DNA from: Blastopirellula marina
Lineage (GTDB): Bacteria > Planctomycetota > Planctomycetia > Pirellulales > Thermoguttaceae
Direction of reading: 5' to 3'
Assembly (NCBI GenBank): GCA_020721965.1
Contig: DYLS01000035.1
Location: 4,914-43,786, forward strand
Length of the DNA stretch: 38,873 nucleotides
The notes under the pieces are model-generated. The model searched no databases, was not told the origin of the DNA, and saw only the letters and a program-made list of their open reading frames with translations. The stretch's first letter is position 1. The number at the start of each line of letters is the position of its first letter. Of the stretch, positions 24,661-32,211 are shown in pieces. The position numbers and the translations under genes are program-made.

Positions 24661-25767
24661 TTACGCCACTTCCCTCAAAAAAGTCCCACCGTTCACGGAG
24701 GCCAAGCCCACGGGGTCGGGAATCCCTTCGCCGGGTTCGGACACCCGATTCGGCATGCGCCGGTGCAGCAGCTCGGGCGGGACGCGAATGCGTTGTCGGG
24801 CAGCTAACTGCCGCGCAAGCGTGGCTACTCGACTGCGGGCCTCCTCCACGTCACTGAGCCGCACCGGGCCCATGTCCGCTATTTCCTTTTGAATGCGTTC
24901 TGCGCGATCCGTCGGTAACTGTGCCAAAACTCGCTCTTGAAAGCCCAAAGGCGTACCCCAGAGGGCCAACACCGCAACCGCCAAATCCACCTGCTCGAAG
25001 ATCAACCCCAGCGAGACATCATCGAAACGAATGAGGTGGTTGAACTCGAAGACCGGTGTCTGCGGGAGACGCATGGCCAGGTCCGGCGCCAATCGAGATA
25101 TCGTGTGCAGCAAGCGGTCGCTCACGGCTTGCGGCGCACTTTGCAAGATTCCAGCCACGGCGGACCACCCCGCCACGCGACGCCGTTGCATGGCCACGAC
25201 GTCCGAAAGCTTGGCTTGCAAGGCACGGTCCACTTCCTTCAGCACCTCGGGGTCCGTCTCCTCCAAATCCGCCAATCGGCGCATGACTTCCACTTGGAGG
25301 CTGGGTGGCAGCCGCACCAGAACAGCACCGGCGTGCTGGGTGGGGAGTTGCGACAACACCAGCGCAATCGTCTGCGGGCGTTCGGTCAGTAAGATATCGG
25401 CGACCTTATCGGCTTCGGCATCTAGCAACCTCACGAATGGCTTTTCCCGCCCCTCGGCGGTCGCCCCCCCTTCTCCGCCGGATACTCCGGGATGCTCTAG
25501 TTTGGGCTTATTCCCCGTCGCTCCTGTCTTTGGCAAACACGGTTCTTCCTTGTTTTCCAACCGAAATTGAACGATCTTGGGCACCAGATGCTTGAATTCG
25601 TCGAGCACTTGCCGCCTTTCCTGGGGGGAGATCGTCCCAAGCTCCATCCAAGCACCGCGAACCCGCTCGGCGTCGGTAGGCGAAAGCTGCTCCAGTAGCA
25701 GATCCGCTACGGCAGGTTCCAGCGTGTCGATGAGCACAGCGGCCTTGCGCAGTCCCGACATATCCAT
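24661..25767 (-). CDS. fliG: Flagellar motor switch protein FliG
   Basis: FliG sits on FliF, contacts MotA and transmits torque. From ATG 25767 the protein has 368 residues: N domain (1-70) beginning MDMSGLRKAAVLIDTLEP, an unusual Gly/Lys/Pro/Glu-rich linker (about 72-110), the middle domain with ERPQTIALVLSQLP (129-142, family motif EHPQTIA), and the C-terminal torque domain with DVSLGLIFEQVDLAVAVLALWG and ERAERIQKEIADMGPVRLSD-type helix. The frame stays open to 25830, but that stretch is coded by an 11-bp tandem array and the family N terminus begins at MSGLRK, so 25767 (or 25761) is the real start. Follows fliF. Confidence 0.95.
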   Translation of the reverse strand: MDMSGLRKAAVLIDTLEPAVADLLLEQLSPTDAERVRGAWMELGTISPQERRQVLDEFKHLVPKIVQFRLENKEEPCLPKTGATGNKPKLEHPGVSGGEGGATAEGREKPFVRLLDAEADKVADILLTERPQTIALVLSQLPTQHAGAVLVRLPPSLQVEVMRRLADLEETDPEVLKEVDRALQAKLSDVVAMQRRRVAGWSAVAGILQSAPQAVSDRLLHTISRLAPDLAMRLPQTPVFEFNHLIRFDDVSLGLIFEQVDLAVAVLALWGTPLGFQERVLAQLPTDRAERIQKEIADMGPVRLSDVEEARSRVATLARQLAARQRIRVPPELLHRRMPNRVSEPGEGIPDPVGLASVNGGTFLREVA

Positions 25768-25788
25768 TTCTTTTCCAATCTGCAACTT

Positions 25789-25854
25789 CTCTTGCACGCC
25801 TCTTGCGTGCCTCTGACGTGCCTCTTGCACACCGCTTGCACACCTCTTGCACGC
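25789..25854. repeat. Degenerate 11-bp tandem array, 6 units
   Basis: Six units of exactly 11 bp start at 25789, 25800, 25811, 25822, 25833 and 25844, with the consensus CTCTTGCACGC; units 1 and 6 are identical. The array lies in the fliF-fliG spacer, ending 21 bp before the fliG start codon. It keeps an upstream reading frame open, which could mislead start calling for fliG. Confidence 0.85.
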
Positions 25855-25940
25855 CGAAAGGTCTTCTTCAGCCTGAAGGGTCTTCTTCTGGGCGCCCTTA
25901 CCGCGATGCCCGCCTACACCGTGTTGACACCCATTGAGCC

Positions 25941-27602
25941 TTACACAGGATTTCCAATCCAGGTCTTCAAGATATTAGCGGCCGTTTCGGGGTCTTCGGC
26001 AACGAGTTCCGCCAGCTCTTCCCGTAGGGATTTGCTGTCACTACCTTTCCAAAGCTTCTTCCCCTTCGATTCCTTCCCTGCCTCCTCGGCCCCTTCATTT
26101 TCCGTTGCTGCGACTGCCGCGGCATTCGCCGATGCGACGGGTGCTACGGTCTCGGCCCGGCTTTGTACGGTCGAGCGCAGGACCACGAGGCTCACAAGCG
26201 CCAATCCCATCAACCCTAAAGTCGTCCAATACTGCCCCACGAATTCCAAGACTTGTTCGCCGATGCCGGGCGGTGTCGGCTTCACGGTCGGCATATCCAC
26301 AAAGTCCGTGATCGTCACCAACTGATTCGGGTCGCTGCCATCCTGGGCCTGGGGCAAAAGCGTTAGTACGTGCGTGCGGATCTTAGCCAACTCATCGGTC
26401 CGGATTTTGTCCAGATATTGCGTGGTAGGTTCCTTGGGTGCCGCTGCGGCGCCATTGGGATCAGCGGGTTGCGATTGCAGCCAGACCTTACGGAAATAGC
26501 TGGTGGGGACTGCTACCGAGACAGACACCTTTTTGATGGGGTAGCCCGCCGTTTCCTGCCGTACCACGGTTTGCCCGACGGCGTTCCGTTCCGTCCGGCG
26601 CGTTTCCTCTTCCGATTCCGTAGGGGTGCTCGGGGTATTGTTTCCCAAGGCACGTGGGGTATTGCCTTGAGCCACGTAGCCCACTCGCCCCCCGGTCCCG
26701 CCGTCCGATTGTCGCGTTCGGCTATCCTCTGTGACATCCAGCGGCACGACTTTGGGGTCGAGCTTGACCTGCTCCTGGGTCATGGAGCGTGTGGGGTCCA
26801 ATTCCACGTTGCAGCTAACCAGAATCCCCGGCACGTATCCCAACGCGGTTCGCACTTGAGAGGCGAAGTAGGAATCCCAGGAACGCTTCACCGCGTAGAA
26901 ACCGGCCGCGTTCTGAGGGTCTTCATCGGGCGAGGCGTAGTAGTTCGCCCCCGTGTCCATATTGGTGACGACGACATCCTCGGGCTTGAGACCGCCAATG
27001 CTACGGGCGACGTAGTAGCGGATCGAACGCACGATGTTGTCGGGCAGCTCTTGCCCGCCCACCGGCTTCACCGCCACCCCCGCGGTGGTCACCGTTTCGC
27101 GTTGCAGGCCGCCCCGTGTCATTCGGTCGAACATCACCACGGCGCTCTGCACGCCCGCCATCTGACCGATGACCCGGGACAGTTCTTTCTGGAGGGCCAC
27201 CTTCATCCGCTCTTCGAGCTTGTAGCGGCTCTCGAAGGAGCTGGACTCCTTGAGCGTCCGCTCCAAAATGTCGAGGTAGTTGTAGGGCAAGGCATTGCCT
27301 TCGGCCAAGGCCGCCATGTACTTGTCCTGCTGTGCCCGCGGCACACGAATCCGCGTTCCCTCAACCCGGTAATTGTTGAGTCCTTTGGCCGCGAAGGCCG
27401 CCTCCATGGCGGGGATGTCGGCGGGAGTAAAATACTCGCCGTTCATGAGGTAGCAATCCGGCCCCAACCCGCTGTATCTAAAGAGATAGCCAAGACTGAT
27501 CACGACCACCGCCAAGAGCAAGGCGGAGATGATCCGTGCCCCTGGCGTCATGGAGCCGAAGACGTCGCGAAGCTGATCCCAGGCTTTATTCATGAAGTCC
27601 AT
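25941..27602 (-). CDS. fliF: Flagellar MS-ring protein FliF
   Basis: FliF builds the MS-ring in the inner membrane, the base on which rotor and export gate assemble. The 553-residue protein has an N-terminal membrane helix (about 22-42, ARIISALLLAVVVISLGYLF), the YscJ/FliF ring-building domains (about 50-230, with TPADIPAMEAAFAAKGLNNY and the helix ending RVIGQMAGVQSAVV), a large periplasmic region, the second membrane helix (about 435-460, YWTTLGLMGLALVSLVVL) and the C-terminal FliG-binding peptide LVAEDPETAANILKTWI. GAGGAG lies 8 bp before ATG 27602. It follows fliE with a 51-bp gap. Confidence 0.97.
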   Translation of the reverse strand: MDFMNKAWDQLRDVFGSMTPGARIISALLLAVVVISLGYLFRYSGLGPDCYLMNGEYFTPADIPAMEAAFAAKGLNNYRVEGTRIRVPRAQQDKYMAALAEGNALPYNYLDILERTLKESSSFESRYKLEERMKVALQKELSRVIGQMAGVQSAVVMFDRMTRGGLQRETVTTAGVAVKPVGGQELPDNIVRSIRYYVARSIGGLKPEDVVVTNMDTGANYYASPDEDPQNAAGFYAVKRSWDSYFASQVRTALGYVPGILVSCNVELDPTRSMTQEQVKLDPKVVPLDVTEDSRTRQSDGGTGGRVGYVAQGNTPRALGNNTPSTPTESEEETRRTERNAVGQTVVRQETAGYPIKKVSVSVAVPTSYFRKVWLQSQPADPNGAAAAPKEPTTQYLDKIRTDELAKIRTHVLTLLPQAQDGSDPNQLVTITDFVDMPTVKPTPPGIGEQVLEFVGQYWTTLGLMGLALVSLVVLRSTVQSRAETVAPVASANAAAVAATENEGAEEAGKESKGKKLWKGSDSKSLREELAELVAEDPETAANILKTWIGNPV

Positions 27603-27653
27603 CCGTGGACTCCTCTAGGTTGTGACGTCAGGGATGCGCGGCGGGCTGGTCCT

Positions 27654-27953
27654 TTACACACGAACGGCTTGCAATTCTTGATATGCCTGAACCAGCTTAT
27701 TGCGAATCTGCATCATCAATTTGAAGGCGATGTCGGCCTTTTGCACGGCCGTCAATACTTCGGCCGTGGTCACGTCCTCTCCCGCCGCCATCCGCTCCAC
27801 GGCGGCATCCGCTTCCTGTTGCAAGGTGTTGGCTTCCTGCACGTACTGCAACAGGACGTCCTTGAAACCGGCGACACCGTTGCTGGGCGGGGCTTGCAGT
27901 TCCCGGGTCAGGGGAACCATTCCCGACGGTTGAATCGGTCCCATCGCGTTCAT
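27654..27953 (-). CDS. fliE: Flagellar rod-MS-ring junction protein FliE
   Basis: FliE connects the MS-ring to the proximal rod and is the first substrate exported. The 99-residue protein has family length and pattern: a variable N terminus, FKDVLLQYVQEANTLQQEAD, a helix with the AAGEDVTTAEVLTAVQKADI block, and the conserved end FKLMMQIRNKLVQAYQEL. Its ATG overlaps the flgC stop as TGATG, indicating translational coupling with flgC. fliF follows. Confidence 0.95.
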   Translation of the reverse strand: MNAMGPIQPSGMVPLTRELQAPPSNGVAGFKDVLLQYVQEANTLQQEADAAVERMAAGEDVTTAEVLTAVQKADIAFKLMMQIRNKLVQAYQELQAVRV

Positions 27954-28375
27954 CAGGCCAGAATCCTCAACGTTTGCTGAGACAGATCCTTCGTGACCTC
28001 AATCGCCCCCAGGTTCGCTTCGTAGGCCCGGGCGGCCTCCAAGGCATCCGTAAACTCGGTCATAATGTTGATATCCGGATAGGCGACGTATCCTTTCCAA
28101 GGCCCTTCGCGGATCGCATCGGGATGCCCCGGTTCGTACTTGTAGCGCGGCTGCATGTCGGAATCGATCCTCACCGCCGCGACGCGGACCCCGGCTGCGC
28201 CCTGGGAACCGATCGTCGGATCTGCTTGGAATACCACGTACCGCGGCTGATACGGCTGCGGCTGGCCATCCTCATTGTGCGTCGTGGTCACGTTGGCGAT
28301 GTTCCCGGCGATCGCCGTCATCCGTGTCCGCTGTGCGACCAGCGCGCTGGTACTAATATCCAATGCCGACAGCAT
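27953..28375 (-). CDS. flgC: Flagellar proximal rod protein FlgC
   Basis: FlgC is a proximal rod subunit. From ATG 28375 the product has 140 residues with the family N terminus LSALDISTSALVAQRTRM, AGNIANVTTTHNEDGQPQPY, then VRVAAVRIDSDMQPRYKYEP and the C-terminal ARAYEANLGAIEVTKDLSQQ helix. An AGGAAGGA ribosome site lies 5 bp before this ATG, so the longer frame starting at 28399 is rejected. It overlaps fliE by one base at its end and follows flgB with an 87-bp gap. Confidence 0.95.
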   Translation of the reverse strand: MLSALDISTSALVAQRTRMTAIAGNIANVTTTHNEDGQPQPYQPRYVVFQADPTIGSQGAAGVRVAAVRIDSDMQPRYKYEPGHPDAIREGPWKGYVAYPDINIMTEFTDALEAARAYEANLGAIEVTKDLSQQTLRILA

Positions 28376-28462
28376 GGGTTCCTTCCTCGTGCGATGCAAA
28401 CGCTTTCATTCTGGGGATCCAGGACGATCCTGATTCGCAAGCTAACGCTGGGGGAAGAATCT

Positions 28463-28888
28463 TTACACCTTTTCGCTAATTGCCGTCAAGAGTAAACGAA
28501 ACTGACTGTTCATCACGGCCAGTGCCACGTTGTGCTGCATTTGATTCTTGACCATTTCACTGACCTGATGTTCCACGGTGGTATCGTTACCGTCGTGGCG
28601 GAGCAATGTCTTGGTCGAGTCGGTCCAACGGGGAGAGGCTGCCCCCACCCCTCGGCCTCCCTCCGAGTACTGGATTTCGCCGGGAGAAAGGGGCCGCGGC
28701 TGATGCTTGGTCTCGATCTGCTTGCGCAACTCTTCCTGGAAGGCTTCAACCGGCAGATCTCGGACCTCGTAACCGGGAGTGTCGATATTCGCCAGGTTGC
28801 CCGCCAACACCGTGTGCCGCGCCTGAGCAAAATGGACGACTCGCTCCAGGATGGGAATCGTAGTGGCCTCAAAAAGTCGCGCGAGCAT
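28463..28888 (-). CDS. flgB: Flagellar proximal rod protein FlgB
   Basis: FlgB is the first proximal rod subunit. From ATG 28888 the product has 141 residues, with the family pattern at the N terminus (FEATTIPILERVVHFAQARH then VLAGNLANIDTPGYEVRDLP) and C terminus (VEHQVSEMVKNQMQHNVALA). The frame runs on to 28975 but the extra residues include the end of a short inverted-repeat element, so 28888 is the start; no strong ribosome site is visible. It is the first gene of the large flagellar run; a sigma-54 promoter candidate lies about 305 bp upstream. Confidence 0.95.
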   Translation of the reverse strand: MLARLFEATTIPILERVVHFAQARHTVLAGNLANIDTPGYEVRDLPVEAFQEELRKQIETKHQPRPLSPGEIQYSEGGRGVGAASPRWTDSTKTLLRHDGNDTTVEHQVSEMVKNQMQHNVALAVMNSQFRLLLTAISEKV

Positions 28889-28961
28889 GTTCAAGTTTGA
28901 CTCGTGTTTGGTCGAAAATCGTTCCAACGTCGTTCGGAGCGGCCGGGCCGTCGAAATCGCA

Positions 28962-29126
28962 CTGGACTTTTGCAACTTGGGTTCACAAGCTCCGCTCTTC
29001 CGTAGGGAAATGGTAGGGCGAAGCTAGTTTACCCCGAAACCGGCTTTCCTTGTTTGTCTGAATTGCCCAGCATCTCGGTTTGTCGCCCTCTCTCAGAGGA
29101 AAATCGACCAGTTTGCAAAAGTCCAG
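28962..29126 (+). mobile_element. Short TIR element family 1, copy 3, in the flgB leader (165 bp)
   Basis: Bounded by CTGGACTTTTGCAA and TTGCAAAAGTCCAG, perfect 14-bp arms. Interior is homologous to the copies at 9346-9508 (same orientation) and 5366-5532 (inverted). It begins 73 bp upstream of the flgB start codon and lies between that gene and the candidate sigma-54 promoter at 29193-29208, so it would be transcribed as leader RNA, where its ends could pair into a long hairpin. Confidence 0.82.
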
Positions 29127-29192
29127 TTGCAGCAATCGTCCGCAATCGCAGGAATCGTCCGTCCAGGATCGTGCTCGTCCCACGCCTCTTTT

Positions 29193-29208
29193 TGCAACCG
29201 TCATTCCA
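29193..29208 (-). promoter_or_regulatory. Sigma-54 (-24/-12) promoter candidate for the flgB operon
   Basis: On the minus strand the sequence is TGGAATGACGGTTGCA. Compared with the consensus TGGCACG-N4-TTGCA it keeps TGG, the A at position 5, the G at position 7, the exact spacing between GG and GC (10 bases) and a perfect TTGCA. It would start transcription near 29182, about 295 bp upstream of flgB. The sigma-54 activator coded just upstream (29472-30899) is the natural regulator. Confidence 0.6.
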
Positions 29209-29350
29209 ATGGCTGCGTACCAACCTGGTGCAATACCGCGGCGATTTACGGAACGCTCCGTGGTTTCAGAGTTTACGAAAATCGGTTTGAATGTTTACAA
29301 AGCTTGTCTTGAATGATCTCGCAGTGGCGCCTCGCACCGCCGCAACGCCA

Positions 29351-29373
29351 GGATCGGCGGGTTTTGCCGATCC
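29351..29373. terminator. Stem-loop after the sigma-54 activator gene, possible terminator
   Basis: Perfect 8-bp arms GGATCGGC and GCCGATCC enclose a 7-base loop. It lies about 100 bp downstream of the activator stop codon and upstream of the flgB promoter candidate, so it would separate the regulatory operon from the structural operon. It lacks a U-run on the minus strand, so intrinsic termination is doubtful. Confidence 0.35.
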
Positions 29374-29471
29374 GACCAGCCATTTCTGCCGAAACTTTCA
29401 TTCCCGCCCGATGCCCGTTGGTCTGTAACACAGCGTGATCTTTCCGCAGCCGCCGCGTATGGCGGCAGAGA

Positions 29472-30899
29472 TTATCCGGCCTTGCGGAACTCCTTGGTAC
29501 GGGGTGCGTAGCCGTACTGGCGCAGCCGGTCCGTCAAGGTGCGGACACCTATGCCCAGGGCCTTGGCTGCCTTGGCGCGATGTCCGCCAAAACGTTCCAG
29601 CGTCTTCTCGATCAGCCGGCGTTCCATCTCGGGGATCGTCATTCCCACGGGAATATCCGGGGTCGTCTTGATATGGCATGTGGAAGCCGCGGGCAACCAT
29701 TTACGCAATCGGTCGGCGGAGATCCGTGGTGTATTCTCTAGGACGCACAATCGCGTGACCAAATTCTCAAGTTCCCTCACATTCCCCGGCCAATCGTGTT
29801 CCGCCAGCATCTCCACGGCGGAGGTATCGATTTCGGGCACCGCACGCTCCAACCTCTCCTCGCAACGCATCCGAAAATAGGCGATCAGTTCGGGAATGTC
29901 GTCCTTGCGTTCGCGCAGCGGCGGCACCTCGATCGGCAGCACTGCAAGCCGATAGTACAAGTCCGTACGGAACCTGCCCTCCGTCACTTCCCGAATCAGG
30001 TCTCGATTGGTCGCCGCAATCACACGGACATCCACGCGCCGGGTTTCACTTGAACCCACACGTTCATACGTCTTTTCCTGCAACACTCGCAGCAGTTTAG
30101 CTTGAAGCGGCAGATCGATTTCGGTGATTTCGTCCAGTAAGAGAGTGCCACCGTCAGCAGTCTCGAAACGCCCCGCACGCGGAGAATCGGCACCGGTGTA
30201 GGCTCCACGCTCGTGACCGAAGAGTTCGCTCTCCATGAGATGAGGTGCCAACGCAGGGCAATTGACGCTAATAAATGGGCCGTGACGCCGCGGTCCCGAG
30301 GCATGAATCCATCGGGCCACCAACTCCTTGCCGGTTCCACTTTCACCAATTATCAAAACGGTCTCGCTGGTCATAGCGACCTGGGCAATCCTTGCCCGCA
30401 ACTCCGCCATCGGTGGGCTGCTGCCAATCATCTCCGGGGGGGCCGAGATTTCATGAGCGGTTCCATCCCGGGATTCCCCGCCGGCCTCGCAGAGCAGTCG
30501 GGCGTGCCGGACCGCCTCCGCCGTGAGCTTCTCCAATTGTTCTAAATCAAATGGCTTCTCGATATAGTCGAAGGCCCCCATCCGCATGGCCGCCACCGCC
30601 GAGGACACGCTGGCATAGGCCGTCACCATGATGATCCGCGCGCGAACACGGCGACGTTCGAGTTGCCGGATAAAATCCAATCCGGACATGCCCGGCATTT
30701 TCAGGTCCGTTATGATGCAGTCGTAATCCGCCCGATCCACGGCCGCGAGTGCCTCAGCACCGCTGGAGCATTCGTCCACGCTGTACCCGCAGCGGCGGAG
30801 CACGTCCGCAACCGAGGTCCGGGCTGCCGCATGATCGTCGACCACCAAGACCGCACCTCGACTACTTGATTGCGTCGCCAAGGCTTGTTTGCGTTTCAT
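29472..30899 (-). CDS. Sigma-54-dependent response regulator, FlrC/FlbD/AtoC-like
   Basis: This 475-residue NtrC-family activator has a receiver domain (about 15-130) with the acidic pocket VVDDH, phospho-Asp65 (ITDLKMPG), a VTAY switch Thr and EKPF lysine; an AAA+ domain with Walker A GESGTGKE (185-192), the sigma-54 contact loop GAYTGA (232-237; usual GAFTGA), Walker B GGTLLLDEI and sensor regions; and a Fis-type helix-turn-helix (about 445-468, AKAAKALGIGVRTLTDRL). It is probably phosphorylated by the kinase coded 305 bp upstream and, by location, activates the flagellar sigma-54 promoters. The exact family name (FlrC, FleR, FlgR) cannot be fixed by eye. Confidence 0.93.
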   Translation of the reverse strand: MKRKQALATQSSSRGAVLVVDDHAAARTSVADVLRRCGYSVDECSSGAEALAAVDRADYDCIITDLKMPGMSGLDFIRQLERRRVRARIIMVTAYASVSSAVAAMRMGAFDYIEKPFDLEQLEKLTAEAVRHARLLCEAGGESRDGTAHEISAPPEMIGSSPPMAELRARIAQVAMTSETVLIIGESGTGKELVARWIHASGPRRHGPFISVNCPALAPHLMESELFGHERGAYTGADSPRAGRFETADGGTLLLDEITEIDLPLQAKLLRVLQEKTYERVGSSETRRVDVRVIAATNRDLIREVTEGRFRTDLYYRLAVLPIEVPPLRERKDDIPELIAYFRMRCEERLERAVPEIDTSAVEMLAEHDWPGNVRELENLVTRLCVLENTPRISADRLRKWLPAASTCHIKTTPDIPVGMTIPEMERRLIEKTLERFGGHRAKAAKALGIGVRTLTDRLRQYGYAPRTKEFRKAG

Positions 30900-30947
30900 G
30901 GCCGGAACGCTCTCCTCAACGCAGACCGTCGCATACGAGCCACCATC

Positions 30948-31097
30948 CTGGGACTACCGCGCAAAGTCCGCCTGATTGCATGATGTACCCAGTAAGTGCT
31001 GCGAGGCGTCATCCCCATCGTCGTATATTGCGAGGCGTTATATCTTATCGTCACAAGATGTTGAGCCGAGCAACCAACGCTGCGCCTTAGTACTCAG
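30948..31097. mobile_element. Short TIR element family 2, copy C (MITE-like)
   Basis: About 150 bp in the kinase-activator spacer. It shares GCGCAAAGTCCGCCTGATTG with copy B and ACAAGATGTTGAGCCGAGC with copies A and B. Ends form an imperfect inverted repeat: CTGGGACTACCGCGCA at left and, on the reverse strand from the right, CTGAGTACTAAGGCGCA. It is longer than the others because an internal segment beginning TGCGAGGCGTYAT is duplicated (near 31000 and 31030). Confidence 0.72.
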
Positions 31098-31126
31098 GAC
31101 CTGTCGTTAGTACTCAGGACCTGCCG
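31087..31126. repeat. 20-bp direct duplication at the end of element copy C
   Basis: TTAGTACTCAGGACCTGTCG at 31087-31106 is followed at once by a second copy at 31107-31126 that differs by one base (C for T). The first half belongs to the end of the family-2 element, so the terminus has been duplicated in tandem. This is a possible early stage of the 20-bp arrays seen elsewhere in the window. Confidence 0.85.
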
Positions 31127-31203
31127 CTTGGCAGCGCCCGCCAGTCCGGACGCCGGAACGCGACCGTTCCTATCGCGCCGATTCCGTCAATCATGGCCAT
31201 CCC

Positions 31204-32124
31204 TTACGGTGAACCTGGCCTGGCGTTCTCCTCCGGCGACAACCCAAAACCTTGCCGAGGGAATACCAACGTGAATCGGGCGCCGCCGTTCGGACGGTTG
31301 GCCACTTCCACATCGCCACCGTGCAAGGCTACGACACGACTCACGATCGCCAAGCCCAGACCGGTACCCGCCTTTTTCGTAGTGTAAAACGGTTCGCAGG
31401 CCCGGCACAAAGCCTCATCGTCAAGCCCCGGCCCGTCATCCTCCGCCACGATTCGCCATTCCTCGTCGCTGCCGACTCCGCGTAGTGTAAAATGCCCGCC
31501 CCGGGGCATGGCGTCCAAGGCGTTCAGCGCCAAATTGAACACGGCGCGGCGCAACATATCGCCGTCCGCCCGGACCATAAAATCGCCGGAAAGCTGGAGG
31601 ATCATTTGCACGCCCTGGGCGTTGGCTTGCGGCAGCAGCGAGGAACGCACGGCGTGCAAAAGCGCGGAGACGGATATCCACTCCCAACGCGGCTCCCGTT
31701 CCGCGGTGAATTGCAAGAGGTCTGCCACGGTGCTTTCCGCCGCTCGCTGCGCGGACTCGATGTTCGCCAAAATCTCCAAACCTTGCTCATCCCCTTCCAA
31801 GTGCCGCCGCAGCAGGCTCACATACAGCGAAACGGGAACCAGGCTGTTCCTCAATTCGTGCGCAATGTGGGCAGCCATCCTACCGAGGTCGGCCAAGCGG
31901 TCTTTCTGCGCGAGCTGCCGATTCTTGTGTTCCAGCTCATTCGTCAAGCGGCTGACCTCGGCTCGCAGCGCCTCGTGCGTTTTCTCCAGCCTGAGAGTCG
32001 CGGCTTTCCAAGCCTCCAGAACCACGCCCAGCCCGTCCTCGGCCGCCGGGAGCGCCCAATCCTCGCCCATTCCCAGCGACACAGCATTCGTATCCGCGCT
32101 CGTTTTCAAGGTCGTTTCATCCAT
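31204..32124 (-). CDS. Sensor histidine kinase, FlrB/FleS/FlgS-like
   Basis: The 306-residue protein has no membrane segment and no recognisable PAS or other sensor domain: after a ~40-residue N terminus comes a coiled coil (about 45-75), a HisKA domain with the H-box AAHIAHELRNSL (His89), and a HATPase domain with N-box NLALNALDAMP, G1 DDGPGL, F-box FYTTKK and G2 GTGLGLAIV. It is cytoplasmic. A soluble kinase next to a sigma-54 activator beside flagellar genes fits the FlrB/FlgS type, which is thought to sense assembly of the export apparatus; that role is inference here. GAGGG upstream supports ATG 32124. Confidence 0.92.
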   Translation of the reverse strand: MDETTLKTSADTNAVSLGMGEDWALPAAEDGLGVVLEAWKAATLRLEKTHEALRAEVSRLTNELEHKNRQLAQKDRLADLGRMAAHIAHELRNSLVPVSLYVSLLRRHLEGDEQGLEILANIESAQRAAESTVADLLQFTAEREPRWEWISVSALLHAVRSSLLPQANAQGVQMILQLSGDFMVRADGDMLRRAVFNLALNALDAMPRGGHFTLRGVGSDEEWRIVAEDDGPGLDDEALCRACEPFYTTKKAGTGLGLAIVSRVVALHGGDVEVANRPNGGARFTLVFPRQGFGLSPEENARPGSP

Positions 32125-32211
32125 CGGGAGGCCCTCTTCGATCCTGGGGCGATTCGTCGCCAGCGCCGCCGCTGGTCGAGCGTCGCCCTGTCTGCGGATT
32201 ACGATCCGTAT

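Noticed and set aside
26370-27980. 536-codon plus-strand ORF opposite fliF and fliE
   Set aside because: It is antisense to two clear flagellar genes, His/Arg-rich, and resembles no family.
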